The notes: generated by a model not told the origin, from the letters alone. Positions 16,220 through 24,937 are shown, numbered from the stretch's first letter. The stretch is 64,000 bases of DNA from JAAXXJ01 sp964412455 (GCA_964412455.1 CAYPOT010000002.1:1-64000); one strand, 5' to 3'. Made by a program: numbers and translations.

Positions 16220-16976
16220 GGAAACGCATCCCCACCCATCCCCCCGCTGCCGCGAGCGTGATGGCGGCAAGTTCGGGAACATGGAACACCTGCACGCTCA
16301 CCGCTCCTACCACGAAACCGATCAGCAGGGTCCGGTCCAGCGTGTTCAGTGACAGTTTCCGCGCTATGGATGCCGCCCCAAGAAGGGGAAGGAACGTGAT
16401 AAACAGCGTCATGGCCCGGTGAACCGCATCGGGAAGCGTCAGGAACCCGGAAACAAGCACCAGTCCCGCCGGGACCAGCGCGAGACACAGCAGGAACGAT
16501 TTAAGAAAGAACGCGATCAGTCCCGCGAGATGCCAGATCGTTACGCTGGACTCCGTCGGCCTGCCGCCCGCGGACAAGGCAAGCTCCGGGATCTGTGCGT
16601 TCCTTTGGCGCATCAGGTGGTCAGCGTACCTCGTCACCGGGACCATCGCCACGGTCAGGAGGAGGCAGAACCCGATCACCGGAAGCTGTCCGGGGGTCGT
16701 GCTTCCCAGTGCGGCGATCGCGGTGGCGGCGACGGCAGCCACGGTGGAGTCAGCCGGAACGAAGGTGCCGACGGGCATATCAAGCACCCAGATGAGTTCC
16801 AGCGTCACGCCGATGACGATCCCTGCCGTCAGATCGCCCAGGAGCCATCCGGTCAGCGGACCGGCAACCACCGGCTGGGAGATCATGAACTGTCCCAGCG
16901 CCGTTCGGTCAAGCCCGATCACACCGCCGATAAGAGAGGCCACCAGGACCTGGGTCATCATATGAGTATCTGGCAT
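16209..16976 (-). CDS. PTS mannose-family EIIC membrane component
   Basis: The protein has about 255 residues from ATG 16976 and is hydrophobic throughout. It carries the IIC signatures GLDRTALGQFMISQPVVAGP and GVTLELIWVLDMPVGTFVPA. It forms the substrate pathway with EIID. A later pair of Met codons (near 16958) is an alternative start, but the ribosome site GGGA fits 16976. The upstream 117 bases are a two-armed repeat, an odd insertion between the EIIB and EIIC genes of one transporter. Confidence 0.9.
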   Translation of the reverse strand: MPDTHMMTQVLVASLIGGVIGLDRTALGQFMISQPVVAGPLTGWLLGDLTAGIVIGVTLELIWVLDMPVGTFVPADSTVAAVAATAIAALGSTTPGQLPVIGFCLLLTVAMVPVTRYADHLMRQRNAQIPELALSAGGRPTESSVTIWHLAGLIAFFLKSFLLCLALVPAGLVLVSGFLTLPDAVHRAMTLFITFLPLLGAASIARKLSLNTLDRTLLIGFVVGAVSVQVFHVPELAAITLAAAGGWVGMRFHGA

Positions 16977-16977
16977 A

Positions 16978-17092
16978 GGAAATCCCAAAATACAAGCACC
17001 AAAATCCAAATAAGCACCAATATTATAATTCCAATTTGAAAACTGGTATTTGGAAATTATTTGAAATTTGCTATTTGTTATTTGGAGTTTGC
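16978..17092. repeat. Two-armed AAATTTC-family repeat between EIIB and EIIC genes
   Basis: The left arm has CCAAAATACAAGCACCAAAA and CAAATAAGCACCAATA. The right arm has TTTGGAAATTATTTGAAATT and GCTATTTGTTATTTGGAG. It occupies essentially the whole gap between the two genes. Confidence 0.65.
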
Positions 17093-17093
17093 T

Positions 17094-17594
17094 TCACTTT
17101 GCGCCTGCCTCTCCCAGGCATGCCTTGAACACCTTTTCCAGCTGCTGGGGCTTCTCCGTCGGGACGGTCTGGATCTCGATCTTGACCCCCCGACGCAGGA
17201 TCGCCTTGAGCGCTTCAAGATCGGCATCATCGACCGCGCAAATATCCATGATCTTCCTCTTGCCCGGCGCGAAGTGAAGGCCGCCCAGGTTTACCGTGCT
17301 GAACGACAGACCCGCCTGAAGTGACCGGAGCACATCCCGCGGATTGGAGAACAGCAGGATGGCCCGTTCCCCATCCAGGGATGAAGAGAGGAGCTTCCCG
17401 CAGATATCCTCGACCTTGCCGATGATCACCTTCAACCCCTCCGGTACGGAGATCTCTATGATCGCGCGCTGGAGCGGATTCGATGCCACCGTGTCGTCCG
17501 CCACCAGGATGCACGTGGCCTTCAGGAAGTTCACCCACCCTTCCACCACCTGTCCGTGGATCAGCCGGTCGTCTATCCTGGCGAGAATGATCAT
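17094..17594 (-). CDS. PTS mannose-family EIIB component
   Basis: The 166-residue cytoplasmic protein begins IILARIDDRLIHGQVVEGW. The phosphorylatable histidine is His13, in the universal DDRLIHGQ motif of mannose-family IIB. It takes phosphate from EIIA and gives it to the incoming sugar. It starts six bases after the EIIA stop. Confidence 0.93.
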   Translation of the reverse strand: MIILARIDDRLIHGQVVEGWVNFLKATCILVADDTVASNPLQRAIIEISVPEGLKVIIGKVEDICGKLLSSSLDGERAILLFSNPRDVLRSLQAGLSFSTVNLGGLHFAPGKRKIMDICAVDDADLEALKAILRRGVKIEIQTVPTEKPQQLEKVFKACLGEAGAK

Positions 17595-17599
17595 GACCG

Positions 17600-18001
17600 T
17601 TACTTTTTCCCCTTGAGCATCTGGCTGGCGATGACGATGCTCTTCTGGGCCGCCTCCTGCACGAGTTTGGCAAGCTCCGGAAGGGCCTTCTCTTCACGAT
17701 GGTTCGCGAACTTGATGACCATCGAAAGGTTCGCCCCGCTGACGACTTCGACAGAATCACCCAGGAACGCCAGGGCGATGTTGGAGGGCGTACCCCCGAA
17801 CATGTCGGTGAAGAGCATGACACCCTTCTTCCTGTCCACTTTCTTGATGGCGCCCTGGATCCGGTCACGGAGGGTTTCCGGCGCGCTGTCCTGCTTGACG
17901 CTCACCGTCTCGACCGCCTCGATCCTGCCGACGATCATTTCCGCGGCCCTGACCAGTTCAGCGCCCATGTCTTCGTGACAAACGATCACCAGACCAACCA
18001 T
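17600..18001 (-). CDS. PTS mannose-family EIIA component
   Basis: The 133-residue protein starts MVGLVIVCHEDMG with the phosphorylated His9. It also has the IIA signature FTDMFGGTPSNIA (about residues 64-76). It accepts phosphate from HPr and passes it to EIIB. AAGGAG lies just upstream of the start. A 322-base gap with repeat DNA separates it from rapZ, so it may have its own promoter there, though I could not pick one out. Confidence 0.94.
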   Translation of the reverse strand: MVGLVIVCHEDMGAELVRAAEMIVGRIEAVETVSVKQDSAPETLRDRIQGAIKKVDRKKGVMLFTDMFGGTPSNIALAFLGDSVEVVSGANLSMVIKFANHREEKALPELAKLVQEAAQKSIVIASQMLKGKK

Positions 18002-18142
18002 ACCCTGTTCTCCTTTGCAGCATCCCGAAGCGGAACCAGCGGGATGCTTTCCTCGGTTCAGATAATTCTTAACAAGACAAGTCCTTAGACCGGTGAAACA
18101 ATGTCAAATCTTTGAACCACGCGAAGCAGGTGAATGAGACCA

Positions 18143-18256
18143 ACGTCAAAATACTTTTTTACCGCAGAGGACGCAGAGGACGGCAACGTCAATATCTTTT
18201 GATCTCCTCGCCCTGCTCCTCCTCTGCGTCCTCACCTAGAGGTGCCTACTTTTGGC
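18143..18256. repeat. Period-9 CGCAGAG element fused to an R-element copy
   Basis: TTTTACCGCAGAGGACGCAG opens the left arm; CCTCTGCGTCCTC (18220-18232) is the right arm. TAGAGGTGCCTACTTTTGG, a variant R element, follows directly. This accounts for most of the 18002-18323 gap; the remainder shows no gene. Confidence 0.6.
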
Positions 18257-18323
18257 TGCGGTGAGATGCATTGTTTTTCCTTCCTGCTGTGCGGGTCCGA
18301 TACGTTTGGATCTGAAGGCAACA

Positions 18324-19190
18324 TCACGTCCTCATGATGTCCCGGTGTTTGACGATAACCTCGTAGCCGAGGGCCCGCAGGCGCCCGGCAACGACAAGCC
18401 CCACGGACACCGACCGGTGCCTGCCGCCGGTGCAGCCGAACCCGAGGGTAAGATAGCTTTTACCTTCGCTCCGGTACCGCGGAAGCAGGTACACAAGGAA
18501 GTCCAGAAAGCGTTTCAGGAATTCCTGCGATCCCGGTCCGTCGATAACGTAGTCCTGGATGCGCCCATCCTCCCCCGTCAGGGGTTTGAGCTCCGGGACA
18601 AAATGCGGGTTCGGAAGGAACCGCAGATCAAAGAGCAGGTCCAGATCATAGGGCGCTCCGAACTTGTACCCGAAGGTCACGACCGTGATCTGCATGGGCC
18701 TTCCAGCGTCGCCGCCGGCATAGTGCCGCTCGATCGCCTGCCGGAGATCGTGCACGGTATAGTCCGTCGTCTCCAGGATCCGGTCAGCCAGTTTCCGGAC
18801 CTCGGCGAGCTCCTTCCGTTCCTGACCGATGGCGTCGAGGAGCGGTGTTTCGCCCTTCGCCAGGGTATGGGGCCGCCGCGTCTCGCTGTACCGCCGGACC
18901 AACGCCTGGTCCGACGCCTCCAGGAAGAGCATCTCGATCATGTGGCCCGCTGCCTTGAGTTCGCCGTATCGGGCGGGGAACTCCTCGGCAAACCCCCGCT
19001 CCCGGATGTCGATGCCGATGGCAGACCAGACCGCTTCTTCGGAATGACGGGCAAAATCGATGAAGGCGGGCAGCAGGGGAAGCGGCAGATTGTCGACGCA
19101 ATAGAACCCGATGTCCTCGAAGGCTTTGAGAGCGGCGCTCCGGCCTGACCCTGACATCCCCGTTACGACGACCATCCGTTCGTGCTTCAT
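18324..19190 (-). CDS. rapZ: RapZ-family nucleotide-binding protein
   Basis: The 288-residue protein has a P-loop VTGMSGSGRS (residues 9-18). The C-terminal domain contains LTLGFGCTGGRHRSV, the hallmark of RapZ (formerly YvcJ/YhbJ). In enterobacteria RapZ guides RNase E to the small RNA GlmZ to control glucosamine-6-phosphate synthesis. In other lineages its role is less clear, and no GlmZ-like RNA was seen here. Its start overlaps the hprK stop (ATGA), as in many Gram-negative ptsN/hprK clusters. Confidence 0.93.
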   Translation of the reverse strand: MKHERMVVVTGMSGSGRSAALKAFEDIGFYCVDNLPLPLLPAFIDFARHSEEAVWSAIGIDIRERGFAEEFPARYGELKAAGHMIEMLFLEASDQALVRRYSETRRPHTLAKGETPLLDAIGQERKELAEVRKLADRILETTDYTVHDLRQAIERHYAGGDAGRPMQITVVTFGYKFGAPYDLDLLFDLRFLPNPHFVPELKPLTGEDGRIQDYVIDGPGSQEFLKRFLDFLVYLLPRYRSEGKSYLTLGFGCTGGRHRSVSVGLVVAGRLRALGYEVIVKHRDIMRT

Positions 19191-20071
19191 CGTGCAAGCC
19201 TCTTGCTCAGTTTCCGGCTGAGATCGCGGGCGCTATAAATGCCCTGTTCCTTGAGCCTCTGGTTCCGGGCCGCGACCTCAATAAGGGTGGCCATGTTGCG
19301 ACCCGGTTTGACCGGCAGTTTGACGTACGGAAGATTGGCACCAAGGATCTTGTAACGATGCTCCCGCAGTCCCAGGAGACTGTAATAGACGCCCTTTTTC
19401 CATTCCTCCAGTTCAACGACAAGGCCGACCTCGCAGCGGTCGATCGTCGCCGATTCGCCATAGAGCGCCTTGATGTCGATCACGCCCAGACCGCGGATCT
19501 CCAGCAGATCGGCGCCGATGTCCGTGGGTCTGCCGGTAATGCCTCCTTCACTCCGCTCCAGCATTACCACATCGTCCGCGGCGAGTTTATGTCCGCGCAG
19601 GACCAGGTCCAGCGCGGCCTCGCTCTTGCCGATGGCGCTCTCGCCGATGATGAGCATGCCGATGCCGAAGACCTGGACCAGCACGCCATGAAGACCGACC
19701 CGCGGGAGCAGGCGCTCCGTGAGGAGGCGTTCCATGCGCGGGATGTTCCCGCTCTTGAGGACCGGGACGCCGGCCGCCTCGGCGGCATCCAGGAACTCGC
19801 GGCATACGGTCCCGCCGCTCAAGACGATGCCGGCGGGCTTCTTCTTCATGATCTCCCGAGCCAGCCGGACGCGCTCCTTCTTGGGAAGGTCGCAGAGATG
19901 GGAAGCCTGGACCGGCGTGAGGTGAAGCATGCTGCCCCCCATGTCCCGGTAGGTTGACCACTGGGCGAGCTCCGGTCTGCTGATCTGGGGAGACGTTACC
20001 TCCCGCTTGATCCCGGCGGTGCCGGCAAGGACCCGGGCGCGGCCGATCAGGTCTTTCACGGTGATCGTCAT
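19187..20071 (-). CDS. hprK: HPr kinase/phosphorylase
   Basis: The bifunctional enzyme phosphorylates and dephosphorylates HPr at Ser46. The 294-residue protein has the N-terminal domain (1-125), His128 in GLHGVLVQ, and a P-loop GESAIGKS (143-150) with Ala in place of the usual second Gly. The family signature EIRGLGVIDI is at 191-200. Overlapping ATGA junctions with ptsN upstream and rapZ downstream show tight coupling. Together with intact Ser46 in the local HPr this predicts a working regulatory loop. Confidence 0.95.
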   Translation of the reverse strand: MTITVKDLIGRARVLAGTAGIKREVTSPQISRPELAQWSTYRDMGGSMLHLTPVQASHLCDLPKKERVRLAREIMKKKPAGIVLSGGTVCREFLDAAEAAGVPVLKSGNIPRMERLLTERLLPRVGLHGVLVQVFGIGMLIIGESAIGKSEAALDLVLRGHKLAADDVVMLERSEGGITGRPTDIGADLLEIRGLGVIDIKALYGESATIDRCEVGLVVELEEWKKGVYYSLLGLREHRYKILGANLPYVKLPVKPGRNMATLIEVAARNQRLKEQGIYSARDLSRKLSKRLAR

Positions 20072-20541
20072 CTCGTATCTGGATACTTTCCGTCCTCGTC
20101 GAGGATCAGCTTCTGCATCTCCAGCCGGTCGGTGGATTGCATGAGCCGTTCGCGCAGAACGGTGCTCCTGGTCATCCGGGCCAGACGCCGCAAGGTCGCC
20201 AGATGAACTTCCGGCCGGCTTTCCGGGGTGACGAACAAAAAGAAAAGATGGACAAGTTTATTGTCCACGGACTGGAAATCAACGCCCCTGCGGGAACGCC
20301 CAAAGGCAATGATGACCCCGGGGATATCCTTCAATCTGCCGTGAGGAATGGCAATGCCGTCACCGATCCCGGTTGTGGTGGATTCCCGCTGAAGGATGAC
20401 GCTGACAAGATGCTCCTCGTCCCGGATCCTTCCCGTCCTTCTCAGGAGGGAAGCAAACTCCCGGATCACCCCCGTCTTGTCCGTCGCCTGCATGTCCTCG
20501 ATGATAAGGTCTCCGTCGAGGAGGTCCTGGATCCCCGGCAT
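20068..20541 (-). CDS. ptsN: PTS EIIA, fructose/nitrogen type (PtsN-like)
   Basis: The 157-residue EIIA domain has the phosphorylatable His67 in the motif GIAIPHGRL (residues 62-70). Position after rpoN and hpf matches the nitrogen-PTS regulator of Gram-negative bacteria, which senses phosphorylation state rather than transporting sugar. No dedicated NPr or EI-Ntr is visible, so it probably draws phosphate from the single HPr and EI of this cluster. Its stop overlaps the hprK start. Confidence 0.9.
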   Translation of the reverse strand: MPGIQDLLDGDLIIEDMQATDKTGVIREFASLLRRTGRIRDEEHLVSVILQRESTTTGIGDGIAIPHGRLKDIPGVIIAFGRSRRGVDFQSVDNKLVHLFFLFVTPESRPEVHLATLRRLARMTRSTVLRERLMQSTDRLEMQKLILDEDGKYPDTR

Positions 20542-20554
20542 TGCTGCGGTCTCC

Positions 20555-21091
20555 TCACAGGTTGGGTTCGATCAGCCCTACGTTACCGTCGTTGCGGCGG
20601 TAAATGACATTGATTTGCCCGCTGGAGGCATTGGAGAAAAAGAAGAACTGCTTGTCCAGAAGTTCCATCTGCATGACAGCCTCATCGGGGTGCATGGGCT
20701 TCAGGTCGAACCGTTTGGTCTTGATGATCTGCGGGATGCGGTCCTCAGTAGGGGCCGCAGACTGCGCCGCATCCGTCATCCCGGAGAGGCCGGTCTGGTG
20801 CTTGTGGTCCGTCAGCCGCTCCTTGTATTTCCTGACCCGTCGCTCGATCTTTTCATAGAGCAGGTCGATGGAGGAATACATCTCCTCGGTCTCCTCCGAC
20901 GCCTGGATCAGCATGCCGTTCGCCTTGATCATGGCCTCGGCTATATGGTGAATTTTCTTCACCACCGACAGGGTAATGGTCGCAGAGCTGTTCTGGGGCA
21001 GATATTTTTCTATCCTCTGGAACCGCTCCGTCGCGTACTGTTTGAGTGCCTCTGTTGCCTCGATATGCCTGCCGATCACTGTCACCTGCAT
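20555..21091 (-). CDS. hpf: Ribosome hibernation promoting factor, long form
   Basis: The 178-residue protein has an N-terminal S30AE domain (1-100, starting MQVTVIGRHIEATEALKQYA). After a linker comes a C-terminal dimerisation domain (about 122-175) ending DGNVGLIEP. The two-domain long form makes 100S ribosome dimers in resting cells by itself. Position directly after rpoN is conserved in many Gram-negatives. AGGAGG is present in reverse orientation just upstream of the ATG. Confidence 0.94.
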   Translation of the reverse strand: MQVTVIGRHIEATEALKQYATERFQRIEKYLPQNSSATITLSVVKKIHHIAEAMIKANGMLIQASEETEEMYSSIDLLYEKIERRVRKYKERLTDHKHQTGLSGMTDAAQSAAPTEDRIPQIIKTKRFDLKPMHPDEAVMQMELLDKQFFFFSNASSGQINVIYRRNDGNVGLIEPNL

Positions 21092-21107
21092 AAGAACCTC
21101 CTAATGC

Positions 21108-21236
21108 TGCAAATTTCAAATTTCCAATCACAAATCCCAAATGAATTTCAAGTAGAAAATTCCATACTGTACCTCATTGGAATTTGGAACTTGTGATTTA
21201 TTTGAAATTTGGCGCTTGAGCTTTGGTGCTTGTTTC
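21108..21236. repeat. Two-armed AAATTTC-family repeat between rpoN and hpf
   Basis: The left arm CTGCAAATTTCAAATTTCC and the right arm GATTTATTTGAAATTTGGCG with TTTGGTGCTTG are inverted. The outer TTTGGTGCTT end is shared with the copy at 10432-10556. Confidence 0.65.
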
Positions 21237-21237
21237 A

Positions 21238-22719
21238 TCATCCCATTCTCTTCCGTACGCTCGTCGGCGGGATCCGGAGTTCCTCGCGATATTTCGCCAC
21301 GGTCCTGCGGGCAATGTCGAGCCCGACAGCTTTGAGGGCGTCCACGATCTGCTGGTCCTTGAGCGGCGCGGTTGTCTCCTCCTCCCGGATCATCTTCTGG
21401 ATCGCGTCCTTTACCGTCAGGGACGACACCTCGGCGCCGGTGCCTGCCGTGGTGAATCCCGTGGTGAAAAAATATTTCATCGGGAATATCCCCTGCGGGG
21501 TGTGGATATGTTTGTTGGTCGTGACCCGGCTGACGGTCGACTCATGCATGGAAATGTCCTCGGCGACGTCCTTGAGCACCATGGGCTTCAGGCGGGTGAT
21601 CCCCTGCTCAAGGAATTCCGTCTGGAACTTGACGATGCTCTCGGCAACTTTGTATATGGTTTTATTCCGTTGATCCATGCCCTTGATCAGCCACTGGGCG
21701 GAGCGAAGACGCTCCTCGATGTAGTCCCGGGTCGTCTTGTCGAGATTTTCCTTCTGGCTCAGGATCTTCCGGTAATAGGGATTGATGCGCACCCGGGGGA
21801 ACCCTTCTTCGTTCAATTGGATCACGTAGCGGTCCTCCACCTTGACGACATAGACGTCGGGGACCACATAGTGCGTATCGGCCGAGGTAAAGGGCCTGCC
21901 GGGTTTTGGCTCCAGCTCGTGGATGATGAACGTGGAAGCCTCCATCACATCCTGCTGGGTGACGTTCAGGACCTTGGCGATGTTCTGGTATTTCCGTTTT
22001 TCCAGGTCCGGCAGGTGGCTCTGGACGATCTTTTCGATGAGCGACCCCTCCAGGTCGAGATACCTGATCTGGATCAACAGGCACTCGGTGAGGTCACGGG
22101 CCCCCACGCCGATGGGATCGAAGTTCTGGATGAGCGTCAGGGCGAACTCCATGTCCCTGAACGACCCCCCCGCATCACCGGCCATTTCCTCGATCCCGGC
22201 GCGAAGATAGCCGTCATCATCGATATTTCCGATGATGACCTCCCCGGCGGCGAGGACCGCATCATCGGAGGTGGCAAGGCGAAGCTGCCACATCAGGTGG
22301 TCGCTCAACGTGGGCTGCCGGGTGAGGGTCTGGTCATACGATGGCCGGTCGTCCTCATTCGGCTCGAGGGTCCCGTAATCCCTGCCATCGTTCATTTCAT
22401 CTATGTACTCGTCCCATCGCGTGCCGATCTGGTCGAACTCGGTCTTGAGCTCCCGCTCTCCGTCGGTATCGGCAGCGAGTTCCGCGGTCTTCTCCGCGGC
22501 AACGCCGCTTTCGGCCATCGTTCCCGGCTCTGATTCTTCCTCGGAAGAGCCCTCTGCCGTCTCGAGCGATACCTCTTCCAGGACCGGATTCTCCACCAGT
22601 TCCTGGGCGAGGGTCTGGGTGAGCTCAAGGCGTGAGAGCTGCAGCAGCTTGATAGCCTGCTGGAGCTGCGGCGTCATGATGAGTTTTTGTGAGAGTTTTA
22701 GTTCGAGTCTGGCTTCCAT
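21238..22719 (-). CDS. rpoN: RNA polymerase sigma-54 factor
   Basis: The 493-residue protein has a glutamine-rich activator-contact region at the N-terminus (LELKLSQKLIMTPQLQQAIK). An acidic linker follows (about 50-110), then the core-binding domain. The C-terminal RpoN box lies in ARRTVAKYREELRIP. ATG 22719 gives the canonical MEARLELKLSQ start. No clear -24/-12 promoter was recognised in the window, so its local targets are unknown. It lies 292 bases downstream of lptB. Confidence 0.96.
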   Translation of the reverse strand: MEARLELKLSQKLIMTPQLQQAIKLLQLSRLELTQTLAQELVENPVLEEVSLETAEGSSEEESEPGTMAESGVAAEKTAELAADTDGERELKTEFDQIGTRWDEYIDEMNDGRDYGTLEPNEDDRPSYDQTLTRQPTLSDHLMWQLRLATSDDAVLAAGEVIIGNIDDDGYLRAGIEEMAGDAGGSFRDMEFALTLIQNFDPIGVGARDLTECLLIQIRYLDLEGSLIEKIVQSHLPDLEKRKYQNIAKVLNVTQQDVMEASTFIIHELEPKPGRPFTSADTHYVVPDVYVVKVEDRYVIQLNEEGFPRVRINPYYRKILSQKENLDKTTRDYIEERLRSAQWLIKGMDQRNKTIYKVAESIVKFQTEFLEQGITRLKPMVLKDVAEDISMHESTVSRVTTNKHIHTPQGIFPMKYFFTTGFTTAGTGAEVSSLTVKDAIQKMIREEETTAPLKDQQIVDALKAVGLDIARRTVAKYREELRIPPTSVRKRMG

Positions 22720-22942
22720 AAATTTATCGAGAGAACGGGACCAGAGGCCAGGAACGGCAGTCATGCCCCGGACATCCGGTTTAGTAATACAGGATCAAAA
22801 TCTACTCAAAATGGCAAGGATCTTTTTGCCACAATGGCCAAAAAGAGGGCCACACTGAGGCACCTAGACACTTAAGACGATCAATAAAATTACCCGTTAG
22901 TTAAGATGAAAGCGGCCGCCCTTCAAGATTTCTTCGTGATCT

Positions 22943-22970
22943 CTCTTAGAAGCGCCTACTTTTGGTCGCG
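22943..22970. repeat. R element, copy in the lptB-rpoN gap
   Basis: CTTAGAAGCG continuing into CCTACTTTTGG (22945-22965) is identical over 21 bases to the inverted copy at 13106-13126. The remaining bases of the 22720-23011 gap show no gene. Confidence 0.6.
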
Positions 22971-23011
22971 CCTTCGTGGCAGATATGGTTCCGGCTGGTA
23001 CGGGTCAGATT

Positions 23012-23734
23012 CTACAATTTAAATCCTTCTCCCAGGTAGAACTCCCGAACGCGGGGGCTTGCCGTGATCTCCTCCGGCGTCCCTGCCTCGATGATCTTGC
23101 CGTCATTGATGATATACGCCCGGTCGGTTATAGCCAGCGTCTCCCGGACATTATGGTCCGTGATCAGGATGCCGATCCCCTTCTTTTTGAGGAGGGAAAT
23201 GATGCCCTGGATGTCCTGCACCGCCAGCGGGTCGATCCCCGCGAAGGGTTCGTCAAGCAGGATGAACTTGGGCGACAAGGTAAGGGCCCGGGCGATCTCC
23301 ACCCGCCGGCGTTCACCGCCGGAAAGGGTGTACGCCAGGCTGTCGGCAAGATGGGCGATCCCCAGTTCGGCAAGCAAGCTGTCACGCCGGTCACGCATCT
23401 CAAGATCGGACAACCCGAGCGTTTCCAGAATGGCGACCAGGTTCTCCGCTACCGTCAGTTTCCGGAAAACCGAAGGCTCCTGGGCAAGGTACCCGATGCC
23501 GTTCCGCGCCCGCTCGTACATGGGCATCCGTGTGATATCCACCCCGTCAAGGACGACTCTGCCGTGGTCGGGCTTCACCAGGCCGACCACCATGTAGAAC
23601 GACGTGGTCTTGCCGGCGCCATTGGGGCCGAGGAGCCCCACCACTTCCCCGTACTTGACCTGGAAACTTACCCCTTTAACGACCTTTCTGCCTCGGTAGG
23701 TCTTTTCCAGTTTTTTCGCTTCGAGGGCATCCAT
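23012..23734 (-). CDS. lptB: LPS export ABC transporter ATPase LptB
   Basis: The 240-residue ATPase has Walker A GPNGAGKT (36-43), the ABC signature LSGGERRRVEIARAL near residue 137 and Walker B FILLDEPFAGIDP. YERARNGIGYLAQEPSVFRKL is typical of LptB, which powers extraction of lipopolysaccharide from the inner membrane with LptF/LptG (not in this window). It sits 65 bases after lptA, in the usual lptC-lptA-lptB-rpoN order. Confidence 0.95.
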   Translation of the reverse strand: MDALEAKKLEKTYRGRKVVKGVSFQVKYGEVVGLLGPNGAGKTTSFYMVVGLVKPDHGRVVLDGVDITRMPMYERARNGIGYLAQEPSVFRKLTVAENLVAILETLGLSDLEMRDRRDSLLAELGIAHLADSLAYTLSGGERRRVEIARALTLSPKFILLDEPFAGIDPLAVQDIQGIISLLKKKGIGILITDHNVRETLAITDRAYIINDGKIIEAGTPEEITASPRVREFYLGEGFKL

Positions 23735-23799
23735 GTTCGGCTACGCTATCCTCGCTGTGCCGGGGACGAAAGGGTGTGCCTGTATCCATCCCGCCACGA

Positions 23800-24315
23800 C
23801 TATTTTATTTTTCGCAATACCGGTTTCTGCTTGGTTTCCTCTTGCTTGTCCTGATAGAACAATACCTTGCCGCCTTCGACGATGCTCCGGTCGTCTCTCA
23901 TGAACAGGGTTATACGCTCTCCCCCCAATTGGTTCTCGTTCTCACTGATACGAGGCTCGCCGGTAAGGACGACCTTTTCGTCCTCACTGTAATAGATGGC
24001 CTTGTTCGCGGTGGCGACCCTTCCCTCTTTCAGGACCACCACATTGCCAAGGGCCTCGATCTCCCGTACCCCTTTTGAAGCAGGGTCATAAAACACGACA
24101 AGATGATCGGACGTCAGCGTCATTGCCTCTTTCTTGAGGACCACCTCGCCGATAAACGTAACCGTATTGCCCAGTTCATCGGCCTCCATGCGGGCGGACG
24201 TCACCACCATGGGCTCGCGGTCCCCCTCTTCCAGGGCGACAGAAGACGATGCCGGCGCCAGCAGGCACAGGGCAACGATCATTAAAAGGCTATTCCTGAA
24301 GAACCGCCTTGACAT
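23800..24315 (-). CDS. lptA: LPS transport periplasmic protein LptA
   Basis: The protein has about 171 residues from ATG 24315, with a signal peptide (RRFFRNSLLMIVALCLLAPA, cleaved near residue 28). An OstA/LptA beta-jellyroll follows (residues 35-150) with repeated strand patterns such as VTSARMEADELGNTVTFIGE. It bridges LptC to the outer membrane. The start lies inside the lptC 3' end (26-base overlap). Its short charged tail KQKPVLRKIK is not conserved. Confidence 0.9.
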   Translation of the reverse strand: MSRRFFRNSLLMIVALCLLAPASSSVALEEGDREPMVVTSARMEADELGNTVTFIGEVVLKKEAMTLTSDHLVVFYDPASKGVREIEALGNVVVLKEGRVATANKAIYYSEDEKVVLTGEPRISENENQLGGERITLFMRDDRSIVEGGKVLFYQDKQEETKQKPVLRKIK

Positions 24316-24859
24316 TGCTGTCCACCAACATTTTCCGCATATCCACATCAGCGGAGAAGCCTTTGCCCTCAAGATAGATCTCCCTGCCCAGGACCTTGAA
24401 TGGTTCATCCGTCCTGATGACACGCTCCTTTGCCTTCCAGAAAAGGGAATTGGTCGTCATCAGGTAGCCGTCGCTCGTTATGATCCTCACTTCCCGCGCA
24501 CCCCGGCGGACCGTCCCATTCCCGCTTACCATGTCCATGACCCCCGTCTCTCCGATCAAGGCCGCTGTCCTGCCGTCGGAACTGTTAAAGACCAGCTCGA
24601 GCTCCTTTAACTGGGCCTCTTTGTCCTCGAACAGGTCGGTGGATCTGGCGCTCATCCGCAAAGAGACCCTTCCATCCTCAGATTGGGTTAAGCGGAAACC
24701 GTCCATACTGATGAACAGCCGCCTGCCGGGAGCAGGTCTGAACAAGGAAGGCATCTTAATATCGGCATCGCGCAGGAACAGGTAGCTGCCATAGAGAAAG
24801 GCCGCAAGGACGATAAAAAGGGAAAAAACAGCAAAAAATCTCACGCGTGAGAGTATCAT
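24290..24859 (-). CDS. lptC: LPS export protein LptC
   Basis: The 189-residue protein has a single N-terminal membrane anchor (about residues 8-28, FFAVFSLFIVLAAFLYGSYL). A periplasmic domain of the OstA-like fold follows, with GFRLTQSEDGRVSLRMSA and VRIITSDGYLMTTNSLFW. It receives LPS from the LptBFG extractor and hands it to LptA. It is the first gene of the long minus-strand cluster, with a plausible promoter 50-80 bases upstream. Confidence 0.9.
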   Translation of the reverse strand: MILSRVRFFAVFSLFIVLAAFLYGSYLFLRDADIKMPSLFRPAPGRRLFISMDGFRLTQSEDGRVSLRMSARSTDLFEDKEAQLKELELVFNSSDGRTAALIGETGVMDMVSGNGTVRRGAREVRIITSDGYLMTTNSLFWKAKERVIRTDEPFKVLGREIYLEGKGFSADVDMRKMLVDSNVKAVLQE

Positions 24860-24907
24860 AGCCTGAAAGTTATTATGGCGACCTGGAAACGGCCGCCATA
24901 TGCATAA

Positions 24908-24937
24908 TTTATACCATAGTTACGGGAGTGATGTAAA
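24908..24937 (-). promoter_or_regulatory. Candidate sigma-70 promoter for the lptC-rpoN cluster
   Basis: On the minus strand, TTTACA (24932-24937) and TATAAA (24908-24913) are spaced 18 bases apart, about 50 bases ahead of the lptC start. Confidence 0.45.
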
